Counted from the stretch's first letter, positions 38,950-48,220 are shown. The stretch is 64,000 bases of DNA from Mesostigma viride (GCA_009746045.1 RPFO01000175.1:4197794-4261793), one strand, 5' to 3'. The notes: generated from the sequence alone by a model not told the origin. Program-made: numbers and translations.

Positions 38950-39722
38950 ATAATTTTAAAACGCGCGCGCACAGCACCGCTCGAACGCTCTCAACACGGC
39001 CCCGCTTTGGATAGCCTTCTACCGACCAAAAAAGAGAAGACTATCCAACAAACCCCCCGCCAACACCGGCCCACGCATCCGTCACCAGGAAAAAAAAGAG
39101 AAGACTATCCAAACTCACCCCCTCTCAAACCCCGCTCGACCACCGAACAAATTTAAGACGACCCCTCCCGACAGTCTCGCCCGTCGGTCGTGGATAGCCT
39201 TCTCTTGGATAGCCTTCTTTTTACCCCCCCGGCCAAACTATTACTCCACCTATACCCTACACCCTATACCCTATACCCTATACCCCCCTGAAAATTTTCC
39301 TTATGCCATAAAATACTTCCCTTTCATACCCAAAAAGAAGACTACCAAAAGAAGACTATCCAAACTCCCCCCCTCTTAAACCCCCCCCGACATCGAACAA
39401 ATTTAAGACGCCCCCTCCCGACATTCTCGACCATCGGTCGTGGATAGCCTTCTCGTCGACAAAAAAAACGGCACGCGCCGAGAACCCTATCTCGACCAAG
39501 ATCGTGGATAGACTTCTCCAAAAACACGGAGAGAAGAACATCCAACCTCTCCCGCCTCTGCCGACACCCGACCTGCAACGACCTGCCACGACCCGCCACG
39601 ACCCGCCACGCCCGCCACGTCCTGCCGCGTCCCGCCACGAACGACGCTAACGACGCTCAAAACACGCGCAGGAACGAGGGGTAGCCCTCGCGAAGCCTAG
39701 TCACTAAAATAGTTATTCATAC
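38950..39722. other. non-coding junction with scattered GGATAGCCTTCTC repeats and a 106-bp duplication
   Basis: I see no gene here. Segments 39,098-39,204 and 39,349-39,454 are about 90 percent alike. Each starts AGAAGACTATCCAAACTC and ends GTCGTGGATAGCCTTCTC, so each is bounded by the same 13-mer in inverted orientation. Further copies of GGATAG(C/A)CTTCT or its complement occur near 39,008, 39,035, 39,210 and 39,503. A GC-rich CGACCCGCCA tandem follows at 39,575-39,640. Confidence 0.7.
39249..39286. repeat. CCCTATA heptamer array (telomere-like)
   Basis: About five units of CCTATAC/CCCTATA with one CCCTACA variant lie between the two halves of the 106-bp duplication. It resembles plant-type telomere repeats (CCCTAAA) but differs at one position. 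Confidence 0.6.
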
Positions 39723-39933
39723 CACTCAAGAACGGCTTCCCGGTACCCCACACGGCCCTGTCACTCAATGAGGGGCTATATAGTATATATATTAATAATA
39801 TAATTACTTACAGCAGAGTGAAAGTAGTATATATATAGCCCCTCATAGTCTCTAAGTAATTATATTATTAATATATATAGCCCCTCGTTGAGTGATGGGG
39901 CCGTGTGGGGTACCGGGGAGCCATTCTTGAGTG
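39723..39933. mobile_element. MITE-like palindromic element, about 211 bp
   Basis: It is a long near-perfect inverted repeat: the left arm starts CACTCAAGAACGGCTTCCC and the right arm ends with its near complement ...GGGAGCCATTCTTGAGTG. The arms are about 90 bp, AT-rich at the centre. There is no coding capacity. GAGTGAT motifs repeat just right of it (39,934-39,962). A clear target duplication was not identified. Confidence 0.6.
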
Positions 39934-40134
39934 ATGATGGTTGAGTGATAAATTGAGTGATAAAATATTGGGGTTTTGGTTTGCTACTGACATCTGTCAC
40001 AGTGCAGCCACGCCTTCCCGACCCCTGCCAACCCTGGCTCAGGGGTCGCGGGGCTTTAGGACCCCCTAGAAATGCTGGCATCCGTCACCGGTCACACAAA
40101 AACCACACCGCGTCAGCGTGCGAGGGTGTGTATG

Positions 40135-40201
40135 GAATAGGCAAAATTGCTCAGAGATTTTAAAGGTAGTTCTATACTTATCTGAGCAATTTTGCCTATT
40201 C
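40135..40201. repeat. perfect 21-bp inverted repeat (hairpin)
   Basis: The left arm 40,135-40,155 and right arm 40,181-40,201 are exact complements (beginning GAATAGGCAAAATTGC), with a 25-nt AT-rich loop. It lies about 110 bp left of the first PLV gene stop. It could be a transcription terminator, a recombination site or a mini-MITE. Confidence 0.65.
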
Positions 40202-40309
40202 TGACAGAACCATCAACCACCGACCAAACCACGCCACACACCAATCGCACACCTGACCGCCTGCGCGTTCCTGCGAAATTCCTGCACCGTCGCGGAGAGG
40301 AGCGGGGTG

Positions 40310-40687
40310 TCACTCGACTCTCAGGAGCTGCAGACGTTCCTTCACTTGGTCAAACGTCGACGAGGAAATGGATTGTCTACCGGTGACGCAGCCGGCCATT
40401 ATGGATATAACGACCAGATCCTCGCACGCTTTGATAATTTCGTCCAGAGTCGAGTCGTCTTCCAAGGCGCACACAGCAGCCGACGAGAAGATGCGTGGAT
40501 CGTCTAGTTGGTCTAATTCGAGATTGTAATTGTCCTCGTACGGGTCGGGCTTTCCGGCGACAGTGCAAGAAACTCGCGCGACTTCTGCGGCGTTGACGGA
40601 CCGCCGCGTGCCGCTCTGGATGTACCTGCCACTGCCCGGTTTGCAGGCCTCGATGCAATTGAGAATGTCATTCATGGTAACGAACAT
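40310..40687 (-). CDS. PLV-block protein, unrecognised
   Basis: The protein has 125 residues from ATG 40,687 (MFVTMNDILNCIEACKPG). It is acidic in the middle (NLELDQLDDPRIF) and helical at the end. It is the first gene of the lower-GC block that contains the PLV capsid genes. No motif recognised. Confidence 0.5.
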   Translation of the reverse strand: MFVTMNDILNCIEACKPGSGRYIQSGTRRSVNAAEVARVSCTVAGKPDPYEDNYNLELDQLDDPRIFSSAAVCALEDDSTLDEIIKACEDLVVISIMAGCVTGRQSISSSTFDQVKERLQLLRVE

Positions 40688-40800
40688 GTTGGAAACGTTT
40701 TATAGATTCATGTAAAGATAATTTATTTAATCAAATACGATAACAGACGCCATTTACATCGAGTCATTACGCGTTAAATCATGTCTACTTGTGATGGCAT

Positions 40801-41301
40801 TTACACGAGTCGAATCCGCGGACCTTCTCGAAACGCAAGATGCATACAAACGATCGATCTGAAACTCCCCACTGGTTTGTAGTTGTCGGTGTCCTCTGCC
40901 TCTCTGTCGATGTGAACTAGACCGATCACTAGCTGTCCTCCGTGCCTGAACAGGTATGGGTCCTTGAGGTTATAGAACGAATGCGCGTTTGGCGAAAATT
41001 CGTACAGGGGGATACCTTCTCCGCCGATATCCATCTGTTCAGAGCACAGGACTACGCATTCCCCTGGATTTTGCTCGCCTCCCAAGAAACTAGGAGACAC
41101 GAGGCCAATGACCTTGTAATTATCGCGGTTCTCGACGAAATCAAATCCAACCCAATGAGCGCCACCGCGCCAGGTGCTGTCGATGACAGGAGCGCGTGGG
41201 TCTGGTTTGACGTTGAAATAACACAGCCCGGTTCTTCCGTCAATCGTTGGCGTCATCCCTTTAAAGTCGACGACGTACTGGTAATACGTTGGATAGTCCA
41301 T
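40801..41301 (-). CDS. PLV-block protein, beta-rich, unrecognised
   Basis: The protein has 166 residues from ATG 41,301 (MDYPTYYQYVVDFKGM). It is rich in aromatic residues and strands (GGAHWVGFDFV, YKVIGLVSPSFLGG, GGQLVIGLVHIDR), suggesting a beta-sandwich, perhaps a minor structural protein. It is followed by a divergent-looking AT-rich intergenic region (40,688-40,800). Confidence 0.5.
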   Translation of the reverse strand: MDYPTYYQYVVDFKGMTPTIDGRTGLCYFNVKPDPRAPVIDSTWRGGAHWVGFDFVENRDNYKVIGLVSPSFLGGEQNPGECVVLCSEQMDIGGEGIPLYEFSPNAHSFYNLKDPYLFRHGGQLVIGLVHIDREAEDTDNYKPVGSFRSIVCMHLAFREGPRIRLV

Positions 41302-41344
41302 GGCTTTGTTACATCTTACGAGAGATAATAGTTCAACCGGCTAT

Positions 41345-43040
41345 CTACGTTGGTATGGCGGCGGGAGTGCCCCACTTGGCCACGAGGTACCCGCGGATCA
41401 GCTCAAGCTCGGCCGCGGTCTTGGCGTTTTTGTAGACCAGGACCTCGCCGATCCACCCGTCAAACGCGCGGGCGGAGTTGCTTATATCCGCACCGAGAGC
41501 GATACTCCCCGAGCCGATAGTAGGGTCGACGCCAGTTCTACTGTAGCCAGATCGTCCATCGAATCGTGTGATAAGTACATTCGTACTGGTGTTGCATGAA
41601 AGCGCCATGATGTGTGGTGTGTTGTTGAAGAATTCCGACCTGGTGCACACGGTATCGTATACATTATTCGGAGAGAAACACATGACGCTTTGTGTGTCTG
41701 CCCCGTATGCCATAACATAGCCATTGTTCTGGTACGAACCGAGCATATACCCTCTGACATTCGACCCCGACCCTCTCTGTGGATATGTCGCAGTCGTAAG
41801 CTGTTTGGCTACTAGCAGGATGCTCGTGCTGGCCCCAGCCGCCCCCCAAAAGGCGGGGCCGTTAGAATATAAGCCCGTCCCACGCGAGTTGGTAAATCGG
41901 AGAGACCGTTTCGAGTTCAATTCCGTTGTATCCAACGTCGGACACGTGGCGGATGTGTCCGGCCCAAGGTGGTATCCGTGCGGTCCTTTGTCGTGCATCA
42001 GATTCACGTCCCCTCCTGCTGTGTTTTGCTGGGTTGTGCCGGAATTGGTGGTGAATAGTGTTGAGCTGTCGGACGGGTCGTACCACGCGAACAATGCGGG
42101 GTCCATTGCCGGGTTGTAATGGTACGTGAATGACAGCGTGTTGGATGCTGTGTTTCCTATACCCCATGTCGCGCTCGTCACAGTGCCAGCGCCCACGCTT
42201 ACCGTCGTCGCTAAGTCCGACAGGCGACATGGTAGGAGTCACATCGAATGTGTACGTGGCACCGCTTCCCAGCAAATTGGATGCTGTTCCGTTGGTGACG
42301 GCGATATCGCCCAACGCGAACCCGGTGACAGACGTTCTAAAGGTGGCCGTGACTGGGTAAACGGCACCAGTCGGGGTTCCCGACGCGATAGTAACAGTGA
42401 GAATGGGCGAGTATGTGAACGACAGAGTGTTGGAGGCCGCGTTGGCGGTTCCAATGGAAGCGTCCGCGACAACTCCAGCGCCCACATTGACACTCGTGGC
42501 GGTGTAAGCGGTCGTCGGCGTCACCTGGAAGGCGTACGACGCCCCGCTGCCGGTCAGGTTGGCGGCTGTCCCGTTTGTCACCGTGATATCGCCCAACGCG
42601 AACCCCGTGACGGACCTGCTGAACGTGGCGGTCACGTCAACGGGTGTCGAGGATGGCGTCGAGCCCGCGGTAGTCGCGAGAGTCACCGTTGGAGGGGGTG
42701 AGTACGTGAAGACCAATGGAGTCGAGGCTTTGTTCCGTACACCCTTCAAGTTGACCACCGCCCCTGCTCCGACGCCTACTGTAGTCGGCGAATATGCTGT
42801 CGTCGGCGTCACTTGGAAGGTGTACGACGCCCCGTTGCCGGTCAGGTTGGCGATGGCCCCGTTGACTACGACGACATCGTCTAAGGCGAACCCCGTGACA
42901 GGCTGGCTGAACGTAGCTGTAACTGTAATTGGAGACGCGCTAGGATATGTTCCGGTTGTGGTCGTTAATGTTGTGGAAGGCGCAATTATGCGCTTCTTTT
43001 TATTAATCAAAGCAGGACATACACCGTAATCGAAAGACAT
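41345..43040 (-). pseudogene. PLV fibre: Ig-like repeats plus LamG-like domain, one frameshift
   Basis: The frame from ATG 43,040 carries three near-identical bacterial-type Ig-like repeats of about 90 residues (pattern PITVTATFSQPVTGFALDDV ... NGxxANLTGxGASYTFQVTP), each ending FTYSP. The frame breaks near 42,200-42,240, and the 42,196 frame continues with NTLSFTYHYNP and a LamG-like domain (FAWYDPSDSSTLF ... FDGWIGEVLVYKNAKTAAELELIRGYL). The intact product would be about 560 residues. Attachment fibre by analogy with Ig-repeat adhesins. The repeats look horizontally acquired. Confidence 0.7.
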
Positions 43041-43065
43041 GCTGCTGACATACTACAAGCTGATA

Positions 43066-43236
43066 CTATTTTTTCAAAGTTGGTAACGGGTACTGAAATC
43101 TCGGTTCCATCAATGGCCCTTTCTTAGACGGCAATCCAATCGCTAGACCTTTATCGACCATCGCAGGAGTATCAAAGATCAAGGTAACTCTACTAAACGG
43201 ATTCGCTGTATATCTCGGATCCTTAAGGTATTCCAT
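43066..43236 (-). CDS. small PLV protein of 56 residues
   Basis: I found this by translating the gap between the fibre and the capsid gene: ATG at 43,236, stop TAG at 43,066-43,068. It starts MEYLKDPRYTANPFSRV and ends PLPTLKK. It fills the 226-bp gap on the same strand as its neighbours, which supports it. No family recognised; small virion proteins are usual in PLVs. Confidence 0.45.
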   Translation of the reverse strand: MEYLKDPRYTANPFSRVTLIFDTPAMVDKGLAIGLPSKKGPLMEPRFQYPLPTLKK

Positions 43237-43266
43237 CGGGCGCTATACAGTAACCATCAGAGATTA

Positions 43267-44490
43267 TTACAGATACACGGCCGCCTGCCGTCCGGCGCCG
43301 ATATCCATCTTCGATTCGAGCTCGCAGAAGATATAGGAAACGAGATCAGTAGCCGAGCCGGACTTATCCACGCGAAGGGTAACAACCGCAGCGGTCCCGC
43401 GCAGATCCAGGCCGCTCTGGTACTCGGGACCCGCGCATGGCATATTGAGGTGACAGGCCATGATGAAGTCCGTATCTGTCCACGCATCGGCGGTCAACCC
43501 GTTTCGCGCGCACGAGAGGCTATTCCCTTGGTCGTTGAAGGCGCTCACAAGGTTCACCCACGCTTCCGTCGCACCCATCCGATAGCCAGGTGATTGGTGA
43601 GAGCCGTTGATGTTGTATTGGAATCCGATAAGGCCGTCTGCAATGTGATTGAACATAGCGTTATTCGCGTCGTTGTTTACGTCCTTAGCGGCATCGACTT
43701 GAACAGCAAGAAGCTTGCTCGCGGATGCCGACGACAGCGATGACTTGATGCTGTAAATCGTCTTCTTCTCGATCGACTGCTTCGTTGATTGCCACGTCTT
43801 CCAGCGGAAGGGCAGAGTCCCGCCTTCCGCCAAACGAGAGGCGAACACCTGCCCGACGACGTCCTCCTGGAATCGATACACGTCAATGGAAAAATGGATG
43901 TTGTCCAACTCGAACGTCTTCCCCGCTGTATCTGCATGGGCCGGGATCATAACACCGCCGTCCATCAAAGTCACGCGGACCTCGATAGGCGGGAACAGGC
44001 TGAGGTCGATGACTCTGGGGTCTCCACCAAGAAACCCGAGCCAGTTGTCAATCACACCTTCCACTCCCGCACTGTCGTCCGTAGATTCCCTGCTCGACCA
44101 CCCGGCAGGAGCTTGTGCGTTCTTAAAACCGAGGCCGCCATGGACAGTGACCAGCGTGTTGAAAAGCTGGCTGTAATCGTTAATCGAGTCAACGCTCTGG
44201 CCGCCTACCAGAACCTCCAAACGCCGAATGATGGACGACGTATACGGAGGAAAGAAGCATTTTTGAGCCGTCGCGTTTGATTTTGCTTGAAAGTACATGG
44301 AAAAGCTGTGGAGGTCCACGAACCCGCTAGTCGGCAAACGAACCGCTACAACCGATCCCGGTTTGATTCCGGTGTTCGCTGACAGCGTCGAGAGCTGCAC
44401 GCGGGACGTCGAGTGCTGGCCAAGAGCCTTCACGATGTATTGCATGGACTTCGGAATAGCGCGATTGTACCAAGAACCATCGGATGCCAT
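43267..44490 (-). CDS. MCP: PLV major capsid protein (double jelly-roll)
   Basis: The protein has 407 residues from ATG 44,490 (MASDGSWYNRAIPKSMQYIV). Features typical of polinton-like virus capsid proteins are a hydrophobic strand GFVDLHSFSMYFQA, the segment SIIRRLEVLVGGQSVDSIND and YSQLFNTLVTVHGG, then a second jelly-roll with DLSLFPPIEVRVTLMDGGVM and DNIHFSIDVYRFQEDVV. The length is close to that of short PLV and virophage capsid proteins. It assembles the pseudo-hexameric capsomers. It is flanked on the same strand by small capsid genes, giving the usual structural cluster. Intact, unlike the ATPase. Confidence 0.75.
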   Translation of the reverse strand: MASDGSWYNRAIPKSMQYIVKALGQHSTSRVQLSTLSANTGIKPGSVVAVRLPTSGFVDLHSFSMYFQAKSNATAQKCFFPPYTSSIIRRLEVLVGGQSVDSINDYSQLFNTLVTVHGGLGFKNAQAPAGWSSRESTDDSAGVEGVIDNWLGFLGGDPRVIDLSLFPPIEVRVTLMDGGVMIPAHADTAGKTFELDNIHFSIDVYRFQEDVVGQVFASRLAEGGTLPFRWKTWQSTKQSIEKKTIYSIKSSLSSASASKLLAVQVDAAKDVNNDANNAMFNHIADGLIGFQYNINGSHQSPGYRMGATEAWVNLVSAFNDQGNSLSCARNGLTADAWTDTDFIMACHLNMPCAGPEYQSGLDLRGTAAVVTLRVDKSGSATDLVSYIFCELESKMDIGAGRQAAVYL

Positions 44491-44513
44491 GAGAGCGTTG
44501 TATACTTGCTAGC

Positions 44514-44819
44514 TTAGATAAAAATCCTGGCTAGTGGAGGAACTGCCCCAGAAGCGGATTCGCGGCCAAGGTTGTGCGCGTCGACCTTACGCTCGAGGGA
44601 AGACAGCGCGTCCAATCCGGTTTTCGTGACACGATAAGCCGTCCCGAGGACCGGGGACGCCTCGATCAACTTGCTCGGGACATGCCCGAGAGCCGAATCG
44701 GCAGCACCCGCGGCCGCCTTCACGAGTCGCGCGCCATGTCCCACTTTCCTGATAGCGTCGCCGGCTACATGCCCGATCTTTCGCACGGTGTTGACAACCT
44801 TTCCGAAATCGAGCCTCAT
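44514..44819 (-). CDS. pVI/pX-like small basic virion protein
   Basis: The ATG at 44,819 overlaps the stop of the next gene (ATGA), giving 101 residues: MRLDFGKVVNTVRKIGHVAG, an amphipathic basic helix with regular Val/Ile/Lys spacing, then Ala-rich VKAAAGAADSAL. Adenovirus-like membrane-lytic and core proteins have this layout, and PLVs carry counterparts next to the capsid gene. Homology is by position and composition only. Confidence 0.45.
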   Translation of the reverse strand: MRLDFGKVVNTVRKIGHVAGDAIRKVGHGARLVKAAAGAADSALGHVPSKLIEASPVLGTAYRVTKTGLDALSSLERKVDAHNLGRESASGAVPPLARIFI

Positions 44820-45673
44820 TCGTCCTCGTCGTCGTTTATAGTAGAACGCTGAGATATCTTTCTGGCGGGTAGGACTTCCCCGCCCAGCGCCATGTACCGC
44901 AGGACGCTCGCGATCTTCCGCGACTCGACGCCCATCGCTTTTTGTGGCGATATCCGGAAACTGAGCTGGACGACCCAATCACTATACAACTGGACCGGCA
45001 CGTCGTCCTCGTCCAGCAGGCGGAGACTGATCCCGCGCGGGGAATCGCGCATGTGCTGCCACAGCGGAGTCTGCGCCTGCCACACGATCGGTTCTAGGAA
45101 CTTGCTAAGGTTCGGACAACACGCCAACAAGCCCCCGTAGACAGCCCCATGAGTCGCGGACACCACGTTCCCTCGCACGATGTCGGCGTACACATAGACG
45201 GCCCTCAGGCGTCCGTTCGTAGCTGGTCGGTTGCTCACGATCACGTTTTGCCCGTTGGACGCATGAACGCCCGGGACGAGCCCCAGGACACGCCCGACAG
45301 ACTCGCCGACTCGTAGCTGGAACGGCGAACTGGCCGCAAACGTGTACAAACTGTTCGCGCGGTCGTACGTGACAGCGAACGAACTGTCGATGGTCTGCAA
45401 GACTGTCTCAATATTGTGTCTATTCTCGATCGTCGTCCACGATCCCAGTGGAAGCGAGACAGCGTGGGTGGTCTGCATCACCACCTCGAACGAGCGGTTG
45501 GTTGGGTTGATGTGTGTCTGTTCGAACGGGATCGTGAGGAGAGTCAGTCCTACGTCATGGTAGTCCTCCAACAACCCAGCGGGGATATCCCAGGTCGGGT
45601 CATGAAGACTGCCCCTTGTCCTGTTCTCGGTCCTTAGGGTCAGCGTCCGGCACTCCTGTACGTGATCCCTCAT
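44816..45673 (-). CDS. probable PLV penton (minor capsid) protein
   Basis: The protein has 285 residues from ATG 45,673. It is beta-rich, with a single jelly-roll-like alternation: FEVVMQTTHAVSLPLGSW, FAVTYDRANSLYTFAASSPFQLRVGES, LRAVYVYADIVRGNVV, LYSDWVVQLSFRIS. Place and size fit the PLV minor capsid (penton) protein encoded beside the major capsid protein. The N-terminus overlaps the 45,600 gene by 74 bp, and its stop overlaps the next gene by 4 bp. Confidence 0.55.
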   Translation of the reverse strand: MRDHVQECRTLTLRTENRTRGSLHDPTWDIPAGLLEDYHDVGLTLLTIPFEQTHINPTNRSFEVVMQTTHAVSLPLGSWTTIENRHNIETVLQTIDSSFAVTYDRANSLYTFAASSPFQLRVGESVGRVLGLVPGVHASNGQNVIVSNRPATNGRLRAVYVYADIVRGNVVSATHGAVYGGLLACCPNLSKFLEPIVWQAQTPLWQHMRDSPRGISLRLLDEDDVPVQLYSDWVVQLSFRISPQKAMGVESRKIASVLRYMALGGEVLPARKISQRSTINDDEDE

Positions 45674-45899
45674 TCTCAGTTATAAGCTCGGATTTTATAT
45701 CGTTCCTGCCGTGGACCACAACCTTCCCCTCGCCACCCGAAAGACCTCGCGCGCTACGTTTGAGCTGTCGCCTCTCCTTCCCGGTCAGCGGCTTACTCCG
45801 GCAATAGAACATCGCCGACTCTAGAAACTCGCGAGGGACGTCGGGGTACAAGATCATCCACTGGGCAATTTGCAGCATTTCGGCATCTGACAGTTCCAT
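45600..45899 (-). CDS. small PLV protein, basic/acidic
   Basis: The ATG at 45,899 gives 99 residues (MELSDAEMLQIAQWMILYPD). It has a helical N-terminus, a basic middle (KPLTGKERRQLKRSARG) and a polar tail. It overlaps the penton gene start by 74 bp. Function unknown. Confidence 0.5.
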   Translation of the reverse strand: MELSDAEMLQIAQWMILYPDVPREFLESAMFYCRSKPLTGKERRQLKRSARGLSGGEGKVVVHGRNDIKSELITENEGSRTGVPDADPKDREQDKGQSS

Positions 45900-45925
45900 T
45901 CGCACTGAAAACGTTTATGATCTGC

Positions 45926-46504
45926 TTAGAAATTTATCCGCGAGCTCGGACCGGCCCCTTTATCTCCCACAGGAACACCTTCCGTTACGTGGTGTTTATC
46001 TCGCAAGTGGATATTCATCCTCCGGTCGTTTACAAACGTACTCTTACAGCCCGGGACCGTGCAGTTAACTCTGTCAGTCACACTTGCGACTCGCACTCTG
46101 GGACGAGGCGGCGTCCTCGCCACGGGCTCTCTAGCAACTGGCGGAGGCGCGGATCTCACGATCTCGACGCGGAGAGGTTTGTCCGACCCTGCGCCGAGAG
46201 CAGCAGCCGGTTCTGGAGCCGGAACGGAGGCCGGTTGGTCGTAGGCTGACAGAGGTGGGTACACGACAGGGCGAGAATTTGCAGCGAGAGCCGCCAACAA
46301 CATGGCATCCTTGAACCCACGGACCGCGGCAACTTTCCCCTTCTTCGCGGGACGGGTCACGTGAGGCGAATGGATGATGATCGAGTTCGTCAGCGCGGTC
46401 GTCGCGGCCTTCTTCGGAGGCGCGCGGGTCTTGCGCTGGGCTTTGGACGGTTTCTTAGCTGTTCGTTTTGATGTCTTTCGCGGCATGGTGTGTCCTTGAC
46501 ACAT
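45926..46504 (-). CDS. C2H2 zinc finger basic protein
   Basis: The ATG at 46,504 (or 46,486) gives 192 or 186 residues. The first 60 are very Lys/Arg/Thr-rich (KTSKRTAKKPSKAQRKTR), a nuclear or DNA-condensing type. Near the C-terminus is a C2H2 finger, CTVPGCKSTFVNDRRMNIHLRDKHH (CX4C...HX4H). Core or regulatory protein of the PLV by inference. Confidence 0.6.
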   Translation of the reverse strand: MCQGHTMPRKTSKRTAKKPSKAQRKTRAPPKKAATTALTNSIIIHSPHVTRPAKKGKVAAVRGFKDAMLLAALAANSRPVVYPPLSAYDQPASVPAPEPAAALGAGSDKPLRVEIVRSAPPPVAREPVARTPPRPRVRVASVTDRVNCTVPGCKSTFVNDRRMNIHLRDKHHVTEGVPVGDKGAGPSSRINF

Positions 46505-46514
46505 CGCGTAGATT

Positions 46515-47783
46515 TTAAACTAGCCAAGTCACAGCCGCGAAGATCTCGCCGCTAGCCGCCACCCCTGATCTCGAGCGACAGTGCTCGACTTGCGGCTTGA
46601 TGTACGCGACTGCGCTGCCGGACCCGAGCGTCTTGTTGACGCGCAGTAGTATTTCATAGACTCCGTCGATCTCATCGTATCCAGGCGCGACACGCCACGA
46701 TGGGCCGACGATGAGTCTGCCCGAGCTCCCGGGCTGGTATACGAAGTCGAGAGCGTTCGCGAGAAGTCTGTACGGGTGCCCGATCTCCAACAGGGGCGGC
46801 GCTCCGTGCGTGAACTGCACGCGGCAGTAGAACCTTTCTAGCGTCGTCGCGGGAGGAACGAGGTTCCCATTGTCGTCGCGAAAACTCATGACGCCCTGAG
46901 GACCAAGTTCCAAGAGCTCGGGCTGCATGTAATCGTACGCGATGGTCCGCAGTCCGCGGATGGAAAACGAAACTCGTCTCGCCTCTTGTGCATCCGTATA
47001 CGCGCACTCGTCTAGCGCCGTTATCAGCCCGATTTCTGTCGGCCCTTCTCCGAAGAAACGAGCCATCGACAGATCCATGAATATCCCGTCAGGGCCGCCG
47101 ACAAGCGACAAAGATCGAACTTCGAACGTCGCTGTGAACAGGTGGCCGAATTCGTAGCGAAATGGAGTCGACATCAGCACAGATACCTGGACATACGGAA
47201 TATTGCCCACGAACCCGTGACCGGTAGTCAAGATCCCACTCTCCCAATCCGGACCCCTGTAAAATTGGATGGGTCGCTCATTGATTCGGTATAGTAAGGC
47301 GTCATCGTATAATAGACGGACCTCGAACCGGTTTATCATAGGGCGATCCGGAAGCACCCCGTACACTTTCACTGAATACGAGGTGAGCGGTGTCGCGTGG
47401 TTATATGATGGGAATTCACAAACAGCGTGGATGACGTTGTCTTTTGACGTCGTGAGTTGCGCGCGGTAGAGATTCGTTTCGCCGGGGACAAGCGACGACG
47501 TCATGTAATTGCCTAATATGCTACATTCACGCGGCGATGTTCCCCTGTGAGTGAGAGTTATCGTGTCGCCAGACGAAAGGTAGAGACCGGTCTGGTTCGT
47601 GGTAGTCAGGGAAACGAATTCGGTGTCCGTCGTATCATCAACGAATTCGCACGCGTTGTAAATCGTCTGGTTGGCACTGTCCAGATGAAAAACAAGCCTC
47701 ACTTGACCAGGCGCGTATGGGGCTACGATCCCAGTCGGAGAGGCTGTAAAAATGCCCGTTGCGGAATTCATCAACTTGGTCAT
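46515..47783 (-). CDS. PLV virion surface protein, beta-rich
   Basis: The protein has 422 residues from ATG 47,783 (MTKLMNSATGIFTASPTGIV). It is strand-rich without disulphide pattern or TM helix (VRLVFHLDSANQTIYNACEF, SVKVYGVLPDRPMINRFEVRLLYDDALLYRI). It has repeated immunoglobulin-like or spike-like patches. It lies between the zinc finger and the short 47,825 gene. Likely spike or fibre component; family not recognised. Confidence 0.55.
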   Translation of the reverse strand: MTKLMNSATGIFTASPTGIVAPYAPGQVRLVFHLDSANQTIYNACEFVDDTTDTEFVSLTTTNQTGLYLSSGDTITLTHRGTSPRECSILGNYMTSSLVPGETNLYRAQLTTSKDNVIHAVCEFPSYNHATPLTSYSVKVYGVLPDRPMINRFEVRLLYDDALLYRINERPIQFYRGPDWESGILTTGHGFVGNIPYVQVSVLMSTPFRYEFGHLFTATFEVRSLSLVGGPDGIFMDLSMARFFGEGPTEIGLITALDECAYTDAQEARRVSFSIRGLRTIAYDYMQPELLELGPQGVMSFRDDNGNLVPPATTLERFYCRVQFTHGAPPLLEIGHPYRLLANALDFVYQPGSSGRLIVGPSWRVAPGYDEIDGVYEILLRVNKTLGSGSAVAYIKPQVEHCRSRSGVAASGEIFAAVTWLV

Positions 47784-47824
47784 ACTGCTCAGACGATCGG
47801 GAGGAAAATTCGAGATGTATCGCT

Positions 47825-48220
47825 CTATGACCCCGTCCTAGACCGTCGCCGGAACGCCACCCAGAAATGCGTCTCGCCAGACCACGTCGCGTTTAACGTG
47901 TATTGTGTGGCCGCTTTCAGGTTCTGATACAGACATATCTTCCCGTTAGTTTTGTCTATATTTATCCCACACACCGACCACCAGTTGTCGGCTGCACCCT
48001 GATTCCGCCAGCACTCGTGCCCATCCGTAAATGCGGGATGGTACTTGCCAGTGATGTCATTGTGGTCCGAGAGCGAGACGAATGCGCTACCAGACGGTAC
48101 AACGAGCTCGAAACATATCAGGAACGGACCATCAATTTCCTGGTCAGTAAACACGACACACTTCTCTGGAGGAGTAACGTCGTTCGAGGACAGCGCGTAA
48201 AAACTCGCGGGGGTAGGCAC
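47825..48220 (-). CDS. PLV surface-like protein, no clear ATG
   Basis: The 131-residue frame starts at a GTG (48,220) with TPASFYALSSNDVTPPEKC. The frame is open a further 30 codons upstream to a stop but has no ATG. Strands and aromatic residues (FVSLSDHNDITGKYHPAF, WWSVCGINIDK, HFWVAFRRR) suggest a jelly-roll such as a TNF- or C1q-like head. It may be the tail of the upstream spike after a frameshift. Confidence 0.45.
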   Translation of the reverse strand: MPTPASFYALSSNDVTPPEKCVVFTDQEIDGPFLICFELVVPSGSAFVSLSDHNDITGKYHPAFTDGHECWRNQGAADNWWSVCGINIDKTNGKICLYQNLKAATQYTLNATWSGETHFWVAFRRRSRTGS

